Notes: generated by a model from the letters alone, not told the origin. 64,000 bases of DNA from Tropicibacter naphthalenivorans (GCF_900176475.1 NZ_FWXX01000009.1:1-64000); one strand, 5' to 3'; positions 29,597-38,110 are shown, counted from the stretch's first letter. Program-made: numbers and translations.

Positions 29597-30433
29597 ATGT
29601 CGAACGGGGCCTGGGCAGATCAAGAGAACGACCTGATCGTTGCGGATTACTTCGCGATGCTGGCCGACGACGTCTCTGGTCGCCCCTACAACAAGGCCGA
29701 GCATCGGCGCGGGCTTCTACCCCTGTTGAACGGTCGGTCCGAGGGATCGGTCGAGTTCAAGCACCAGAACATCAGCGCCGTGCTGAAGGGGCTGGGTGAG
29801 GACTGGATCCCGGGCTACAAGCCCGCCTTCAATTTCCAGATGACGCTGGTGGATGCCGTGGCGCGTTGGCTAGCGCTGAACCCGGCTTGGCTCGGCCGCC
29901 ATTCGGGTACCAGAGCGACGACCGGCCTCGCGGAGGCGCGGCCGATCTGGATCGGGCCGCCGCCCACCTTGTCGAACCAGCCGCCGCCGCAGGAGTTGGA
30001 GCAGATGCTGCACATCGCCCGCAAATTCGATGTCGCAGCGCGAGACGAGCGAAACCGCGCCCTCGGCCGTGCCGGTGAGGAGCGCGTCCTGGCGCACGAA
30101 CGAGCCGCCCTGAAATCAGCGGGCCGCGACGATCTTGCGCGCAAGGTCAGGTGGGTGTCGGAGGAGGATGGCGATGGTGCCGGCTACGATATCGCCAGCT
30201 TCGCGCCGGATGGCCGCCCGCGCCTGATCGAGGTGAAGACGACGAATGGCTGGGAGCGCACCCCTTTCCACATCAGCCGCAACGAGCTGGCCGTGGCCGA
30301 GGAGCGGCGCTCGGAATGGTCCCTGTTCCGGCTCTGGAACTTCGCGCGCGAGCCGAAGGCGTTCGAGCTGCACCCGCCGCTGGACGCGCATGTCTCGCTG
30401 ACCGCGACGTCCTTTCAGGCGAGTTTTCATTGA
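29597..30433 (+). CDS. DUF3883 domain protein (predicted nuclease fold)
   Basis: A 278-residue soluble protein. The C-terminal half (about 165-270) is a DUF3883 domain with GAGYDIASF and LIEVKTTNGW; the D...E-x-K pattern resembles PD-(D/E)XK nucleases. The N-terminal ~100 residues (VSGRPYNKAEHRR; FKHQNISAVLKGLG) match proteins often paired with such domains; they may bind DNA or a partner. The neighbour 75 nt downstream is a predicted exonuclease, so a two-nuclease defence unit is possible (inference). Confidence 0.75.
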   Translation: MSNGAWADQENDLIVADYFAMLADDVSGRPYNKAEHRRGLLPLLNGRSEGSVEFKHQNISAVLKGLGEDWIPGYKPAFNFQMTLVDAVARWLALNPAWLGRHSGTRATTGLAEARPIWIGPPPTLSNQPPPQELEQMLHIARKFDVAARDERNRALGRAGEERVLAHERAALKSAGRDDLARKVRWVSEEDGDGAGYDIASFAPDGRPRLIEVKTTNGWERTPFHISRNELAVAEERRSEWSLFRLWNFAREPKAFELHPPLDAHVSLTATSFQASFH

Positions 30434-30508
30434 ACCTCTACAAAGGTAAAAAATGGCGGCATATAAGATCGTAAGACAGCAATCCAACAATAAGACGGGC
30501 AGGAAAAG

Positions 30509-31507
30509 TTGAAGCAAAACCAAGAAGTCTGGCAACAACTCATAAGTGACGATCTGGCGGGCATGGGGGAATCGGAGATCCTCAAAAGATACCGGGTCCT
30601 CAAGAAAATCAGCATCGACGATTTCAACGGAAGATTCGGCGCTGGCACTAAAAGTGCAGAAAATAGAGCTGTCATAATTGACGTGGAGACAACTGGCTTA
30701 GGCTATCAAGATCAAGGTGTCACCCAGGTGGCCATGATTGAGGTTTTCTACCAAGACAGCAGAATTATCAGAATAGGAAACTCGTATAAGGCCCTTCATG
30801 ATCCTGGAATAAATATTTCACACGAGGCCACACTCGTTACCGGAATAGAAAACTCCGATGTTCAAGGAAGAAGTATTGATCCCCGCGAGTTAACTGATTT
30901 CATAGGGAGCCGTGAGACACTCTTGATCGCCCATAATGCCTCGTTTGATCGCCCGGCTTTGGAGAGAGAGTTCTTCCCACAATTCCAGGCTAACCCTTGG
31001 GCATGCAGTCTCTCAGATGTCAACTGGCTAGCGCGCGGGTTGGCTGGAAAGCTGGAACTGGCTCTGTGTCAGCTAGGATATTTTTATGAAGCACATGATG
31101 CGCTCGAAGATGTTATTGCCGTTGCCTATTTGCTCAATCATGTTGACGAACGTGGGCAGACCGCATGGTCAGAACTGGTCGCTGGTTCTGATGTAAAGGG
31201 AGGCATGATACAAGTGGCCCTTGATGGAAAAAACAAGCGCCCAAATGTCTTTGAGCACTTCAAGAACGCGCTGAGTCCCCGAGGTTTCCGGTACAAGCCT
31301 GCTTTAGAAGCTGCCGGTGGACGAGCAAGTTTCCTTAAATCTTACAAGTCGCTTACGTCTGAAGATGCCGAAAGTGATCTCTCCTACATTGAATCTGAAA
31401 CTATCGCACAGGAGGTGATCATATACGAAGTTGAGTCGCGAGATCGGTTTACTAACAGAACTGGCACAGCAATTACCAAACCTATCAAGCGCGATTTGAA
31501 ATTTTAG
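30509..31507 (+). CDS. DEDDh-type 3'-5' exonuclease domain protein
   Basis: A 332-residue protein. An N-terminal helical leader (1-50) is followed by a DnaQ-like exonuclease (about 51-215) with ExoI IDVETTG (Asp, Glu), ExoII HNASFDRPALE (Asp) and ExoIII HDALED (His, Asp), so all catalytic residues are present. The C-terminal 110 residues are unrecognised. It starts with TTG at 30509, with AGGAA at 30501-30505. Base composition is much poorer in GC than the neighbours, a sign of recent transfer. It may act with the DUF3883 protein upstream. Confidence 0.82.
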   Translation: MKQNQEVWQQLISDDLAGMGESEILKRYRVLKKISIDDFNGRFGAGTKSAENRAVIIDVETTGLGYQDQGVTQVAMIEVFYQDSRIIRIGNSYKALHDPGINISHEATLVTGIENSDVQGRSIDPRELTDFIGSRETLLIAHNASFDRPALEREFFPQFQANPWACSLSDVNWLARGLAGKLELALCQLGYFYEAHDALEDVIAVAYLLNHVDERGQTAWSELVAGSDVKGGMIQVALDGKNKRPNVFEHFKNALSPRGFRYKPALEAAGGRASFLKSYKSLTSEDAESDLSYIESETIAQEVIIYEVESRDRFTNRTGTAITKPIKRDLKF

Positions 31508-31560
31508 GAGTTGAGAAGTTGCGCCGAATGCTTGTGGGAGTATCGGGCCGACCTCGACGT

Positions 31561-31956
31561 TCAAATTGTGGTCTTGTCTAACGCCTGCTCAGCCTGCACC
31601 ATCCATGTCTCCCCCGCCAGAAAGCACAGGTCGTATAGGCTGACCGCCGACGCCTCGTGGCCACAGGTCAGGCGCTTCAGCACTTCTGGCGCTAGATAGG
31701 CGAGACGCAGCTGGCGGCTGACATGGCGTTCGGCCAGACCGACGGCCTCGGCCAGTTCCTGGATCGTGGCGAACTCGCCTGCCTCCATGCGACGCCGCCA
31801 GCCCCATGCCCGGCCGATGGCGCGCAGGATGTGCGGGTCCTGCGTCTGATCCTCGCTGGGGCTGTAATCGGCGGGCGGCATGATTTTGGGCCGCCCGTTC
31901 TTCTTGCGCAGCTTCAGGGGGATCAGCACGCGGATCGTGTCGTTGCTTCGTGTCAA
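31561..31956 (-). CDS. HTH protein linked to the serine recombinase
   Basis: A 131-residue basic protein with a central helix-turn-helix (IQELAEAVGLAERHVSRQLRL, about residues 63-83). Its ATG overlaps the stop of the recombinase gene by 4 nt (ATGA), so the two are coupled. Small HTH proteins in this place often assist site-specific recombination or control its direction, but that role is only inferred here. Confidence 0.75.
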   Translation of the reverse strand: MTRSNDTIRVLIPLKLRKKNGRPKIMPPADYSPSEDQTQDPHILRAIGRAWGWRRRMEAGEFATIQELAEAVGLAERHVSRQLRLAYLAPEVLKRLTCGHEASAVSLYDLCFLAGETWMVQAEQALDKTTI

Positions 31957-33284
31957 TCGGCGGCCTCCATGTCGCGCGGAGCGATCATTTCGCGGATGAC
32001 GCCCGCGACGCCTTCGCGTCGGATGTCGACCTCGAGCCCGGCGGCGGTGACGGTGACGCGCCGGACCAGAAGCTGGATGATCCGCGCCTGCTCGAGCGGA
32101 AACAGCTGCGCCCAGAGCGTGTTGAAATCATGCAGCGCCGCGATGGTTTCGGCCTCGGACACCTGATCGCGCTTCAGCACCGCCAGCACCTGGGTGACCA
32201 CCTCGGGCGTCTGCAGAATGCGCCGGACCTCGGTGACGATGGCGTCCTCGACCATGCCCGCAGGCAGGCGGACCGGTGCTTGATCGCCGCCGCTGTCATC
32301 CGCCGTGGTGCGGTTCTTGATCACGTCCATCGACACGTAATAGCGATAGAGCTTGCCGCGTTTCTTGGTCGCGGTCGGGGTCATCGCCGCGCCGGTGTCG
32401 GTGAAGATCAGGCCCTTCAGCGGCGCGGGCGTCTGCATGCGGCTGTTGCTGGACCGCGCGTGGCGGTTGCCCTGCAGGATGGCGTCGACCTGATCCCAGA
32501 CCTTGTCGGTAACGATGGCTTCGTGCTCGCCCGGATAGGCCTTGCCCTTGTGGACGGCCTCGCCGCGATAGACGCGATTGCGGAGCACCCGATAGAGGTA
32601 GCCCTTGTCGATCAGCGTGCCCTGCTTGCTGCGAAACCCCTCCCGCCGCAGTTCCTTCGCCAGCATCGTGGCCGAGCCGAGTTCGACGAAGCGCTCGAAG
32701 ATCCGACGCACCGAGGCGGCCTCAGCCTCGTTGATCACCAGCTTGCGGTCCTGCACATCGTAGCCGAGCGGCACATAGCCGCCCATCCAGATCCCGCGCT
32801 TGCGCGAGGCGGCGACCTTGTCGCGGATGCGTTCGCCGATGACCTCGCGTTCGAACTGGGCGAAGCTGAGCAGGATGTTCAGCGTCAGGCGCCCCATAGA
32901 GGTGGTCGTGTTGAAGGATTGCGTGACCGAGACGAAGGTGACGCCATTGCGGTCGAAAACCTCGACCAGCTTCGAGAAATCCATCAGGGCGCGGCTGAGC
33001 CGGTCGATCTTGTAGACCACGACCACGTCGATCAGCCCGTCGTCGATGTCGGCGAGCAACTGCTCCAGCCCCGGCCGGTCCAGATTGCCGCCCGAGAAGC
33101 CGCCGTCATCATAGCGGTCGCGGGTGGCAACCCAGCCTTCGGATTTCTGACTGGCGATATAGGCCTCGCAGGCCTCTCGCTGGGCGTCGAGGCTGTTGAA
33201 TTCCATGTCGAGCCCTTCCTCGCTCGACTTGCGGGTGTAGATGGCGCAGCGCAGGCGGCGGCCGGGGCGCGTGTTCATGTCCAT
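31953..33284 (-). CDS. Large serine recombinase (prophage integrase)
   Basis: A 443-residue large serine recombinase. The catalytic Ser lies in CAIYTRKSSEEG near the N-terminus. The resolvase domain continues through YKIDRLSRALMDF and FAQFEREVIGERIRDK. The recombinase domain (about 165-270, GGYVPLGYDV) and a C-terminal region follow, but the zinc-ribbon cysteines of many phage integrases are not evident. ATG 33284 follows GGGAGG and lies 2 nt after the DUF2924 stop. It probably integrates the element that fills the rest of the window. Confidence 0.92.
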   Translation of the reverse strand: MDMNTRPGRRLRCAIYTRKSSEEGLDMEFNSLDAQREACEAYIASQKSEGWVATRDRYDDGGFSGGNLDRPGLEQLLADIDDGLIDVVVVYKIDRLSRALMDFSKLVEVFDRNGVTFVSVTQSFNTTTSMGRLTLNILLSFAQFEREVIGERIRDKVAASRKRGIWMGGYVPLGYDVQDRKLVINEAEAASVRRIFERFVELGSATMLAKELRREGFRSKQGTLIDKGYLYRVLRNRVYRGEAVHKGKAYPGEHEAIVTDKVWDQVDAILQGNRHARSSNSRMQTPAPLKGLIFTDTGAAMTPTATKKRGKLYRYYVSMDVIKNRTTADDSGGDQAPVRLPAGMVEDAIVTEVRRILQTPEVVTQVLAVLKRDQVSEAETIAALHDFNTLWAQLFPLEQARIIQLLVRRVTVTAAGLEVDIRREGVAGVIREMIAPRDMEAAD

Positions 33285-33286
33285 AG

Positions 33287-33784
33287 TCAAACCTCCCGCG
33301 GTCGGACCTGCAGCCCGAAGAAACGATAGCCGTTCCAGCGCACGCCGGTGATTTCCCGCGCGATGCCGGAGAGCGATTTGTATTTGCGGCCCTGCCACTC
33401 AAAACCGTCCTTCAGCACGGTAATGGTGTGCTCGACCCCGTTCCATTCCCGGATCAGCCGCGTGCCTGCCACCGGATTACGGGGATCCGCGATCTGGTTC
33501 TTGCGGCGGGAGACGCCCTCGACCTCGTCGGCAAGCAGGTCCAGCATGCGGCGGGTCTCGTGATCAGGGCCGCCATAGGTCAGTTCCTGCAGGCGATAGG
33601 CGATGCGGGCCTCGAGAAAGGCACGGCTGTTGTTCGGCGCGGCGCTGCCGAAGAGCCGTTCCCATTCGGTCTTCAGCTCTTTCACCGACATGACCTTGAG
33701 CGCGGCGATGCGCGACAGGACGCTTTGGTCCAGGCGCACGTCCTGCCCGGGCTTGGGCGGCGATATCTTACTGTGATGCTTCAT
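33287..33784 (-). CDS. DUF2924 protein
   Basis: A 165-residue protein of the DUF2924 family, often found directly upstream of serine recombinase genes in Rhodobacterales elements. It has ELKTEWERLFG in the N-terminal half and WNGYRFFGL at the C-terminus. GGAGGAATTG precedes ATG 33784, which is why this start is preferred over a longer one. It probably binds DNA or aids recombination; no activity is known to me. Confidence 0.85.
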   Translation of the reverse strand: MKHHSKISPPKPGQDVRLDQSVLSRIAALKVMSVKELKTEWERLFGSAAPNNSRAFLEARIAYRLQELTYGGPDHETRRMLDLLADEVEGVSRRKNQIADPRNPVAGTRLIREWNGVEHTITVLKDGFEWQGRKYKSLSGIAREITGVRWNGYRFFGLQVRPREV

Positions 33785-34016
33785 CAATTCCTCCGATGCG
33801 GATGCGTTTCCTGCGACGACCACCGCTCTTTCGGAGCGGGTAGTCCACGGAACTGTCTCCTTCGGTGGGCGATAAAGAACTGGACTTCCCGGCGTTCAGG
33901 CGAACGACGCCCGCGGCGAGGATGCGGCCCAACTCGGCAAGTCGGGCATCGGGGGACATGCGTTCAGGGCAAAGAGGATTGGGCCCGGAAACCGGGTCTT
34001 CGGGGGGAATGGACAT
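33768..34016 (-). CDS. Small hypothetical protein, first gene of the recombinase operon
   Basis: An 82-residue protein, MSIPPEDPVSG at the start, with a basic stretch GGRRRKRIRIGG near the C-terminus. I do not recognise a domain. It overlaps the DUF2924 start by 17 nt, so it belongs to the recombinase operon. A 9-bp inverted repeat lies directly upstream. Confidence 0.6.
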   Translation of the reverse strand: MSIPPEDPVSGPNPLCPERMSPDARLAELGRILAAGVVRLNAGKSSSLSPTEGDSSVDYPLRKSGGRRRKRIRIGGIDEASQ

Positions 34017-34023
34017 GGCGGGT

Positions 34024-34061
34024 TTTCGCGACTGTTGTGATAGGCAAAATGTGTCGCGAAA
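34024..34061. promoter_or_regulatory. Inverted repeat before the recombinase operon
   Basis: Perfect arms TTTCGCGAC (34024-34032) and GTCGCGAAA (34053-34061), 20 bp apart (two helical turns between arms), just upstream of the minus-strand start at 34016. Likely operator for the integration module. The surrounding 34017-34182 segment is AT-rich and otherwise empty. Confidence 0.55.
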
Positions 34062-34182
34062 TCAGAAAAATATCAAGAAAATCAGTTTATTACGACCTAA
34101 TTGGGGCGCTGCGCGCCGTGGCGAAAATCTGCGTAGCTGAAATGTCCCCGCGCGCTCATGTCGGTCGGGCGGTCGTGGCGAA

Positions 34183-35118
34183 TCAACCCGTCCGGCCGTC
34201 CATGAACTTGTCGAAGCTGTCGAGGACCGGTTCTTCCTCCAGATCGGCCATCTCCCATCGCGACGGGGCGCGGTCGGGGTAGAGCAGAAGCGAGATCGTC
34301 ATCTGGTCATTGCTGGGCGAGAACACCGTCATCTCGTGGACCGGTTCAGAGCCGAGCCAGACGCCGGCCGGATGGCGGCAGCCGTAGCGGCCTTCTTCTC
34401 CGTCCACCTCTTGCGCGGCAAGCGAGGCGGGCGGCAATTCGATCACCTCTTGCCGTGCCCGGTAGAAAACCCCGGACTTAAACAGCGGTTCGCTGGACCA
34501 GGCCCAGTCGATGAAGCCTTCCTTGCCGACCACGATCATCGCGCGCTTGTCGGTGATGGTCATCCATTTCAGGATCGCGGCGGTCAGCGATACGGCATAG
34601 CGATCCGCGAGCTCGGTCATCACGTCGATGTCGATGATCCGGCCTTTGATCTGCTCGCGGAAATCGTCGAGGGGCATCAGCAGGTAGGAGGCGAATGTGT
34701 TCGCCTCCGCCTCGATCCTGTTCCGTGCCTCATCCCAGTCGGCCATGTTACGGCTGGTGCATTCCAGCCCACGCGGGTTGGCCTGCCGGTGCAGGAGGTA
34801 GTGCCCCAGCTCATGGGCCAGCGTGAAGTTGCGCCGCCCCGGCGACCGGATGGTCTCGTTGTAGACAATGCCCCACTCGCCGGAGCCGCTGGGATGCGGC
34901 ATCAGCATGCCTTCGACGCCCTTGGAGAGTTTCAGCCCTTGCACCATCGTGATTGGCGCGTCCGGAAACACCTGACGTGAGAAATCCTGCGCCAGCGCGG
35001 CCACATCGATGGGGAACCGCGGAAGTCCATGCGTTCCTTGCACCATCGACAGGATCTGTGTCAGGCGGATCGCCCACCCCTTCGGCGTCGTCGGCAGGCT
35101 CAATCCTTCTTCCCCCAC
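34183..35118 (-). CDS. ImmA/IrrE-family metallopeptidase
   Basis: A 311-residue protein with the zinc protease motif HELGH near residue 103 and a downstream Glu in EAEANTFASYLLMP. In ImmR/ImmA systems this type of protease cuts the partner XRE repressor after DNA damage and so induces the element. The N-terminus overlaps the XRE gene by 19 nt. The C-terminal ~100 residues are extra and may sense a signal. Confidence 0.9.
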   Translation of the reverse strand: MGEEGLSLPTTPKGWAIRLTQILSMVQGTHGLPRFPIDVAALAQDFSRQVFPDAPITMVQGLKLSKGVEGMLMPHPSGSGEWGIVYNETIRSPGRRNFTLAHELGHYLLHRQANPRGLECTSRNMADWDEARNRIEAEANTFASYLLMPLDDFREQIKGRIIDIDVMTELADRYAVSLTAAILKWMTITDKRAMIVVGKEGFIDWAWSSEPLFKSGVFYRARQEVIELPPASLAAQEVDGEEGRYGCRHPAGVWLGSEPVHEMTVFSPSNDQMTISLLLYPDRAPSRWEMADLEEEPVLDSFDKFMDGRTG

Positions 35119-35420
35119 ATGTCGATCATCTGGTTGATTTTCTGTTGGTCTTCGGGATCGAGCTTGCTGAACTTGCGGAAGAAGGCCTCCTTCAGAACCT
35201 CGTCGCTGGGCTCCTCGCTGTCATCGAGCAGGTAGTCGGTCGTGACCTCCAGAGCCTGGGCGATGCGGGTCAGCTTCTCGCCCGACGGTTTTCGCGTATC
35301 ACGGTTCTCGAGTTCCCAGAGGTAGCTCTTGCTGGAGTCGGTCAGCTCGGCGAGCTTGTCGAGGGAATATCCCTTTTCCTTGCGGTGGCGCTTGATCTTC
35401 GCGCCGAGGGACGTGGTCAT
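35100..35420 (-). CDS. XRE-family repressor (ImmR-like)
   Basis: A 106-residue protein with an N-terminal HTH_XRE (IKRHRKEKGYSLDKLAEL, TDSSKSYLWELENRD) and an acidic linker plus a C-terminal helix rich in DPEDQQKI. ATG 35420 was chosen since it aligns with the HTH start; the longer reading would run through the operators. Its likely targets are the two GTTCG/CGAAC palindromes at 35454-35525, which control this gene and the divergent gene pair. Confidence 0.9.
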   Translation of the reverse strand: MTTSLGAKIKRHRKEKGYSLDKLAELTDSSKSYLWELENRDTRKPSGEKLTRIAQALEVTTDYLLDDSEEPSDEVLKEAFFRKFSKLDPEDQQKINQMIDMWGKKD

Positions 35421-35453
35421 CGTATCATCCTTGGTTTCCTTGGTTGCAGGACG

Positions 35454-35475
35454 TTTGTTCGCTATGCCGAACAAA
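35454..35475. promoter_or_regulatory. Operator O1 in the XRE divergent promoter region
   Basis: Inverted repeat TTTGTTCG (35454-35461), spacer CTATGC, CGAACAAA (35468-35475), 8-bp perfect arms. It lies 34 nt before the XRE start. Confidence 0.7.
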
Positions 35476-35503
35476 ATTGTGCCGCGCAAGTAGACGTGGC
35501 AAT

Positions 35504-35525
35504 TTGTTCGGTATATATCGAACAA
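35504..35525. promoter_or_regulatory. Operator O2 in the XRE divergent promoter region
   Basis: Inverted repeat TTGTTCG (35504-35510), spacer GTATATAT, CGAACAA (35519-35525). The half-sites equal those of O1, but the spacer is 2 bp longer and contains a TATATAT sequence that could be part of a promoter -10 box. It lies 57 nt before the divergent gene at 35582. Confidence 0.7.
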
Positions 35526-35581
35526 CATCGTATCGCATTTTCGCGATTCCGTCCTCCTCCCCGGCCAAAGAAAGGGCTCTC

Positions 35582-36808
35582 ATGACCGCCATCGCCGCGT
35601 TCCTTCGCAAGACCCCCGTGATCCGTCTGCAGGATTACTTCACTGCTGGCGGGTTCACCTCGCTTGCGCCCATCGACTGGACGAAGCCGGAGCCCGAGGT
35701 GGTGGAGCCGCTGATCAACGCCGTCGACGCCATGTCCGATGAGGAAAAGCAGCGTGTCGTTCTCGCTGCGGCCCGCGTGGCGGCGCTGGCGGATGAACCC
35801 GGCCAGAACGCGTTGCAGAACGTCGTGCTGAACCGCGCGGTGTTCGATACGCTACAGGGGGCCAACAACCGCTCGCTCTGGGTATTCCTGAACGAGTACG
35901 ATCGGTTCCGCAAAGCCGAGGAGGTGCGCTACAATGACGAGCATCGCCGGACGCGGTCGTGGAGCGGGTTCGGCGTCGATCCCGATCTCGCGGTCAAGAA
36001 GGACCCGGTCTCGCTCGCCGCGTTTACGGCCGCGATCCGCGAACGGTTCGAAACGCCCAACGTCCATGTCGACATCTTCGACCGCCACCGGGTGATCCTC
36101 GAGGGCGAGGAATGCGAATTGGTCCAGGTCGCGGTCTACCGGGAGGGGCGTCCCGAGGACACGCTGGGATTCGATGCCAACAGCACCCTGTCGCGTCGGA
36201 TCGTGAAGCCGGTCTTCGAGGCGGCGCTGACCTATGAGGCTGCGACCGGCGTGATCGAGGTCGTGGCCAAGACGCGCGAGGACCGGATCGACCTGACCCG
36301 GTACATGGCGCGCGACCTGCTGGGAATCACCCTTGATGAAGAGCAGGCGCTGCCGTGGCGCGAATACGATCTTAGCATGCTGCTGCGGCCGTTCGACTTC
36401 CCGAGTGATCCGGCCGACGGGATTGCCGGCGTGACCGTCAAGGAACTGCGCCTGATGGATCTGGGCGATCCGAAGGAGCGCATCACGCTCGAATCCATGT
36501 CGGGTGCCGACCGGACGATCTGGCAGATGGCGGAACACCGGATCGGCCTCGATATCGGTGGCGGCGCGCGTGTCTTGGGTGGCACCGGCGACGTGGCGGA
36601 ATGGGTGGTCACCCGTGCGCGCTTCACCATCAAGTTCCACCCGGGCCCCGATGGTGGGCGGGGCAAGTCTTTGTCGTTGACCGTGACCATGCCGCATGGC
36701 TGCAACCTGAAGGACATGACCCCGCAAGAGCGCCTGATCGGCGAAAAGTATCTGCGGCTCTGGGGCATCCTGAAGGACGACAACGACGAAGGCGACGTCC
36801 TTGAGTAA
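35582..36808 (+). CDS. Unrecognised protein, first of an XRE-controlled gene pair
   Basis: A 408-residue soluble protein with no domain I can name, no signal peptide and no membrane segment. The N-terminal ~120 residues are helical; the rest is mixed, with segments such as VHVDIFDRHRVILEGEE and FTIKFHPGPDGGRGKS. ATG 35582 is the first after the operators. It faces the XRE-ImmA pair, and its stop lies inside the next gene (8-nt overlap at TTGAGTAA), so both are made together under XRE control. Possible cargo or defence function; not shown. Confidence 0.65.
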   Translation: MTAIAAFLRKTPVIRLQDYFTAGGFTSLAPIDWTKPEPEVVEPLINAVDAMSDEEKQRVVLAAARVAALADEPGQNALQNVVLNRAVFDTLQGANNRSLWVFLNEYDRFRKAEEVRYNDEHRRTRSWSGFGVDPDLAVKKDPVSLAAFTAAIRERFETPNVHVDIFDRHRVILEGEECELVQVAVYREGRPEDTLGFDANSTLSRRIVKPVFEAALTYEAATGVIEVVAKTREDRIDLTRYMARDLLGITLDEEQALPWREYDLSMLLRPFDFPSDPADGIAGVTVKELRLMDLGDPKERITLESMSGADRTIWQMAEHRIGLDIGGGARVLGGTGDVAEWVVTRARFTIKFHPGPDGGRGKSLSLTVTMPHGCNLKDMTPQERLIGEKYLRLWGILKDDNDEGDVLE

Positions 36809-37730
36809 GCGTGCGGTCGACCTTCTGCTGCGGGCCATGGAAGCCCGCAGCATGTCGCTCCAGGCATTGGCGTTGCACCAGGTTTCGCGCAGCGCGACCG
36901 ACGCTTTGATCGCGGCCAAGCTGCTGGTGCCGAGCGGGCACGTCCCCGTCGTCGCTGCGATGGACGACTATGAGGATGAGCCGGTCGAGGCCACCTGGTC
37001 GGCTGAGCTGAAATCTTACGGCTATCACGACAGTACCGGCCGCTGGGTCAAGGTCGCCCATGAGGACATCGCGGCGTGCAAGGTCGACTACGGTCTGGCT
37101 CTTGCCAAGATTCTGGTGGCGTTCGAGCGTGCCGGACCTTCACGCCCGACACCCTTGGTTACGGATCTCGTCTGGGAGGTGGGAACCATCAAGCTCGCCG
37201 GAGCGAAGGCCCAGGTGCCCATCTGGTTCGCCCGGCGGCTTGGCGATCCGGGGGTCTGGGCTCAGCTCGAGGCGCTGATCGGACGCAAGCCGCCGCAGGA
37301 AATCCGCATCATTCTGACTTCCACACCCGGCGAGCGTATCCCTGAGACCACCCAGAAGCGCAACCACATCATCAACGTGGCGGATGTTGCGGGCGATCCG
37401 GCAAGGCTCGCGATCTCGGCACAGGTCCTCGGGGCTCGGGTGTTCCCCGAACAAGTGCAGCGTCGTTTCCCGATCGATCATTCGGATGACTACGGCATCG
37501 TCTGGCTGCGAGGCGAAACCCTCACCTTCAAGAGCCCCAAGCAGCGTCGCTTGTTGAACGTGTTGTTCGATGCATACGAAACAGGTTCTGCAACATGCCT
37601 GACAGAAGCCGTGTTGTATGAAGCGGGCTACAAGGACGGCACGAATTCATTTTCCAAGGTGTTCAGCGGTCGCGACGACTGGCGCTCGTTCATCAAATAC
37701 GCCGACGGAAACTGCTGGATCGAGCCCTGA
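36801..37730 (+). CDS. Unrecognised protein with C-terminal winged-helix-like region, second of the pair
   Basis: A 309-residue protein starting with TTG 36801, coupled to the preceding gene. The first 40 residues look like a DNA-binding helical segment (EARSMSLQALALHQVSRSA). The last ~75 residues (LTFKSPKQRRLLNVLFDAYE ... WIEP) resemble a winged helix used as a C-terminal module in many bacterial proteins. The middle part is unrecognised. A strong terminator follows, which closes the two-gene transcript. Role unknown. Confidence 0.65.
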   Translation: MSKRAVDLLLRAMEARSMSLQALALHQVSRSATDALIAAKLLVPSGHVPVVAAMDDYEDEPVEATWSAELKSYGYHDSTGRWVKVAHEDIAACKVDYGLALAKILVAFERAGPSRPTPLVTDLVWEVGTIKLAGAKAQVPIWFARRLGDPGVWAQLEALIGRKPPQEIRIILTSTPGERIPETTQKRNHIINVADVAGDPARLAISAQVLGARVFPEQVQRRFPIDHSDDYGIVWLRGETLTFKSPKQRRLLNVLFDAYETGSATCLTEAVLYEAGYKDGTNSFSKVFSGRDDWRSFIKYADGNCWIEP

Positions 37731-37753
37731 TCCGGTCAGCCACCGCCATCTCC

Positions 37754-37784
37754 AAGGCCGTCCATCAGGGCGGCCTTTTGCTTT
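37754..37784 (+). terminator. Strong terminator after the XRE-linked gene pair
   Basis: 10-bp stem AAGGCCGTCC (37754-37763) with GGGCGGCCTT (37768-37777), one T-G pair, tetraloop ATCA, then TTGCTTTTG. It separates the pair from the early phage genes. Confidence 0.85.
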
Positions 37785-37889
37785 TGTGCCTCTCCTACCG
37801 GCTTCCCTACCAGTGCCCTCCCCAAGCCCTCCCACGCCCTCCGCCATGTTGAACCCGCAAGTGTTCGCAGAAATCCCAAGGAGGTTCAC

Positions 37890-38099
37890 ATGGCGACCAG
37901 GCACCTTTCCCAGATCGAGCTGGCGGCTCGCTGGAACATTTCGCACCGCACGCTGGAGCGCTGGCGGTGGACGGGCGAAGGCCCGAAATTCATCAAGCTC
38001 GGCGGCCGGGTGATCTACCGGCTCGAGGATGTCGAGGCCTTCGAGGCCGAACAGATCCGCGGCGTGGATCACGAACCCCATCGTCCGATGTCGGCGTGA
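37890..38099 (+). CDS. Excisionase/AlpA-like helix-turn-helix protein
   Basis: A 69-residue MerR-like HTH protein (LSQIELAARWNISHRTLERW, then GGRVIYRLEDVEAFE), the fold of phage excisionases and AlpA regulators. AAGGAGG lies just before the ATG. As first gene of the early phage operon it may control excision or early transcription. Confidence 0.85.
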   Translation: MATRHLSQIELAARWNISHRTLERWRWTGEGPKFIKLGGRVIYRLEDVEAFEAEQIRGVDHEPHRPMSA

Positions 38100-38110
38100 G
38101 GGGGCGGAAT

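Noticed and set aside
31950-33329. 459-codon plus-strand frame opposite the recombinase
   Set aside because: Shadow of the well-supported serine recombinase; repeated Asp/His/Gln-rich sequence without a family match.
35454-35525. Relation of the phage GTTCG/CGAAC operators to the glp palindrome at 19228-19252
   Set aside because: Only the short GTTCG half-site is shared; spacers and arm extensions differ, so a common regulator is not supported.
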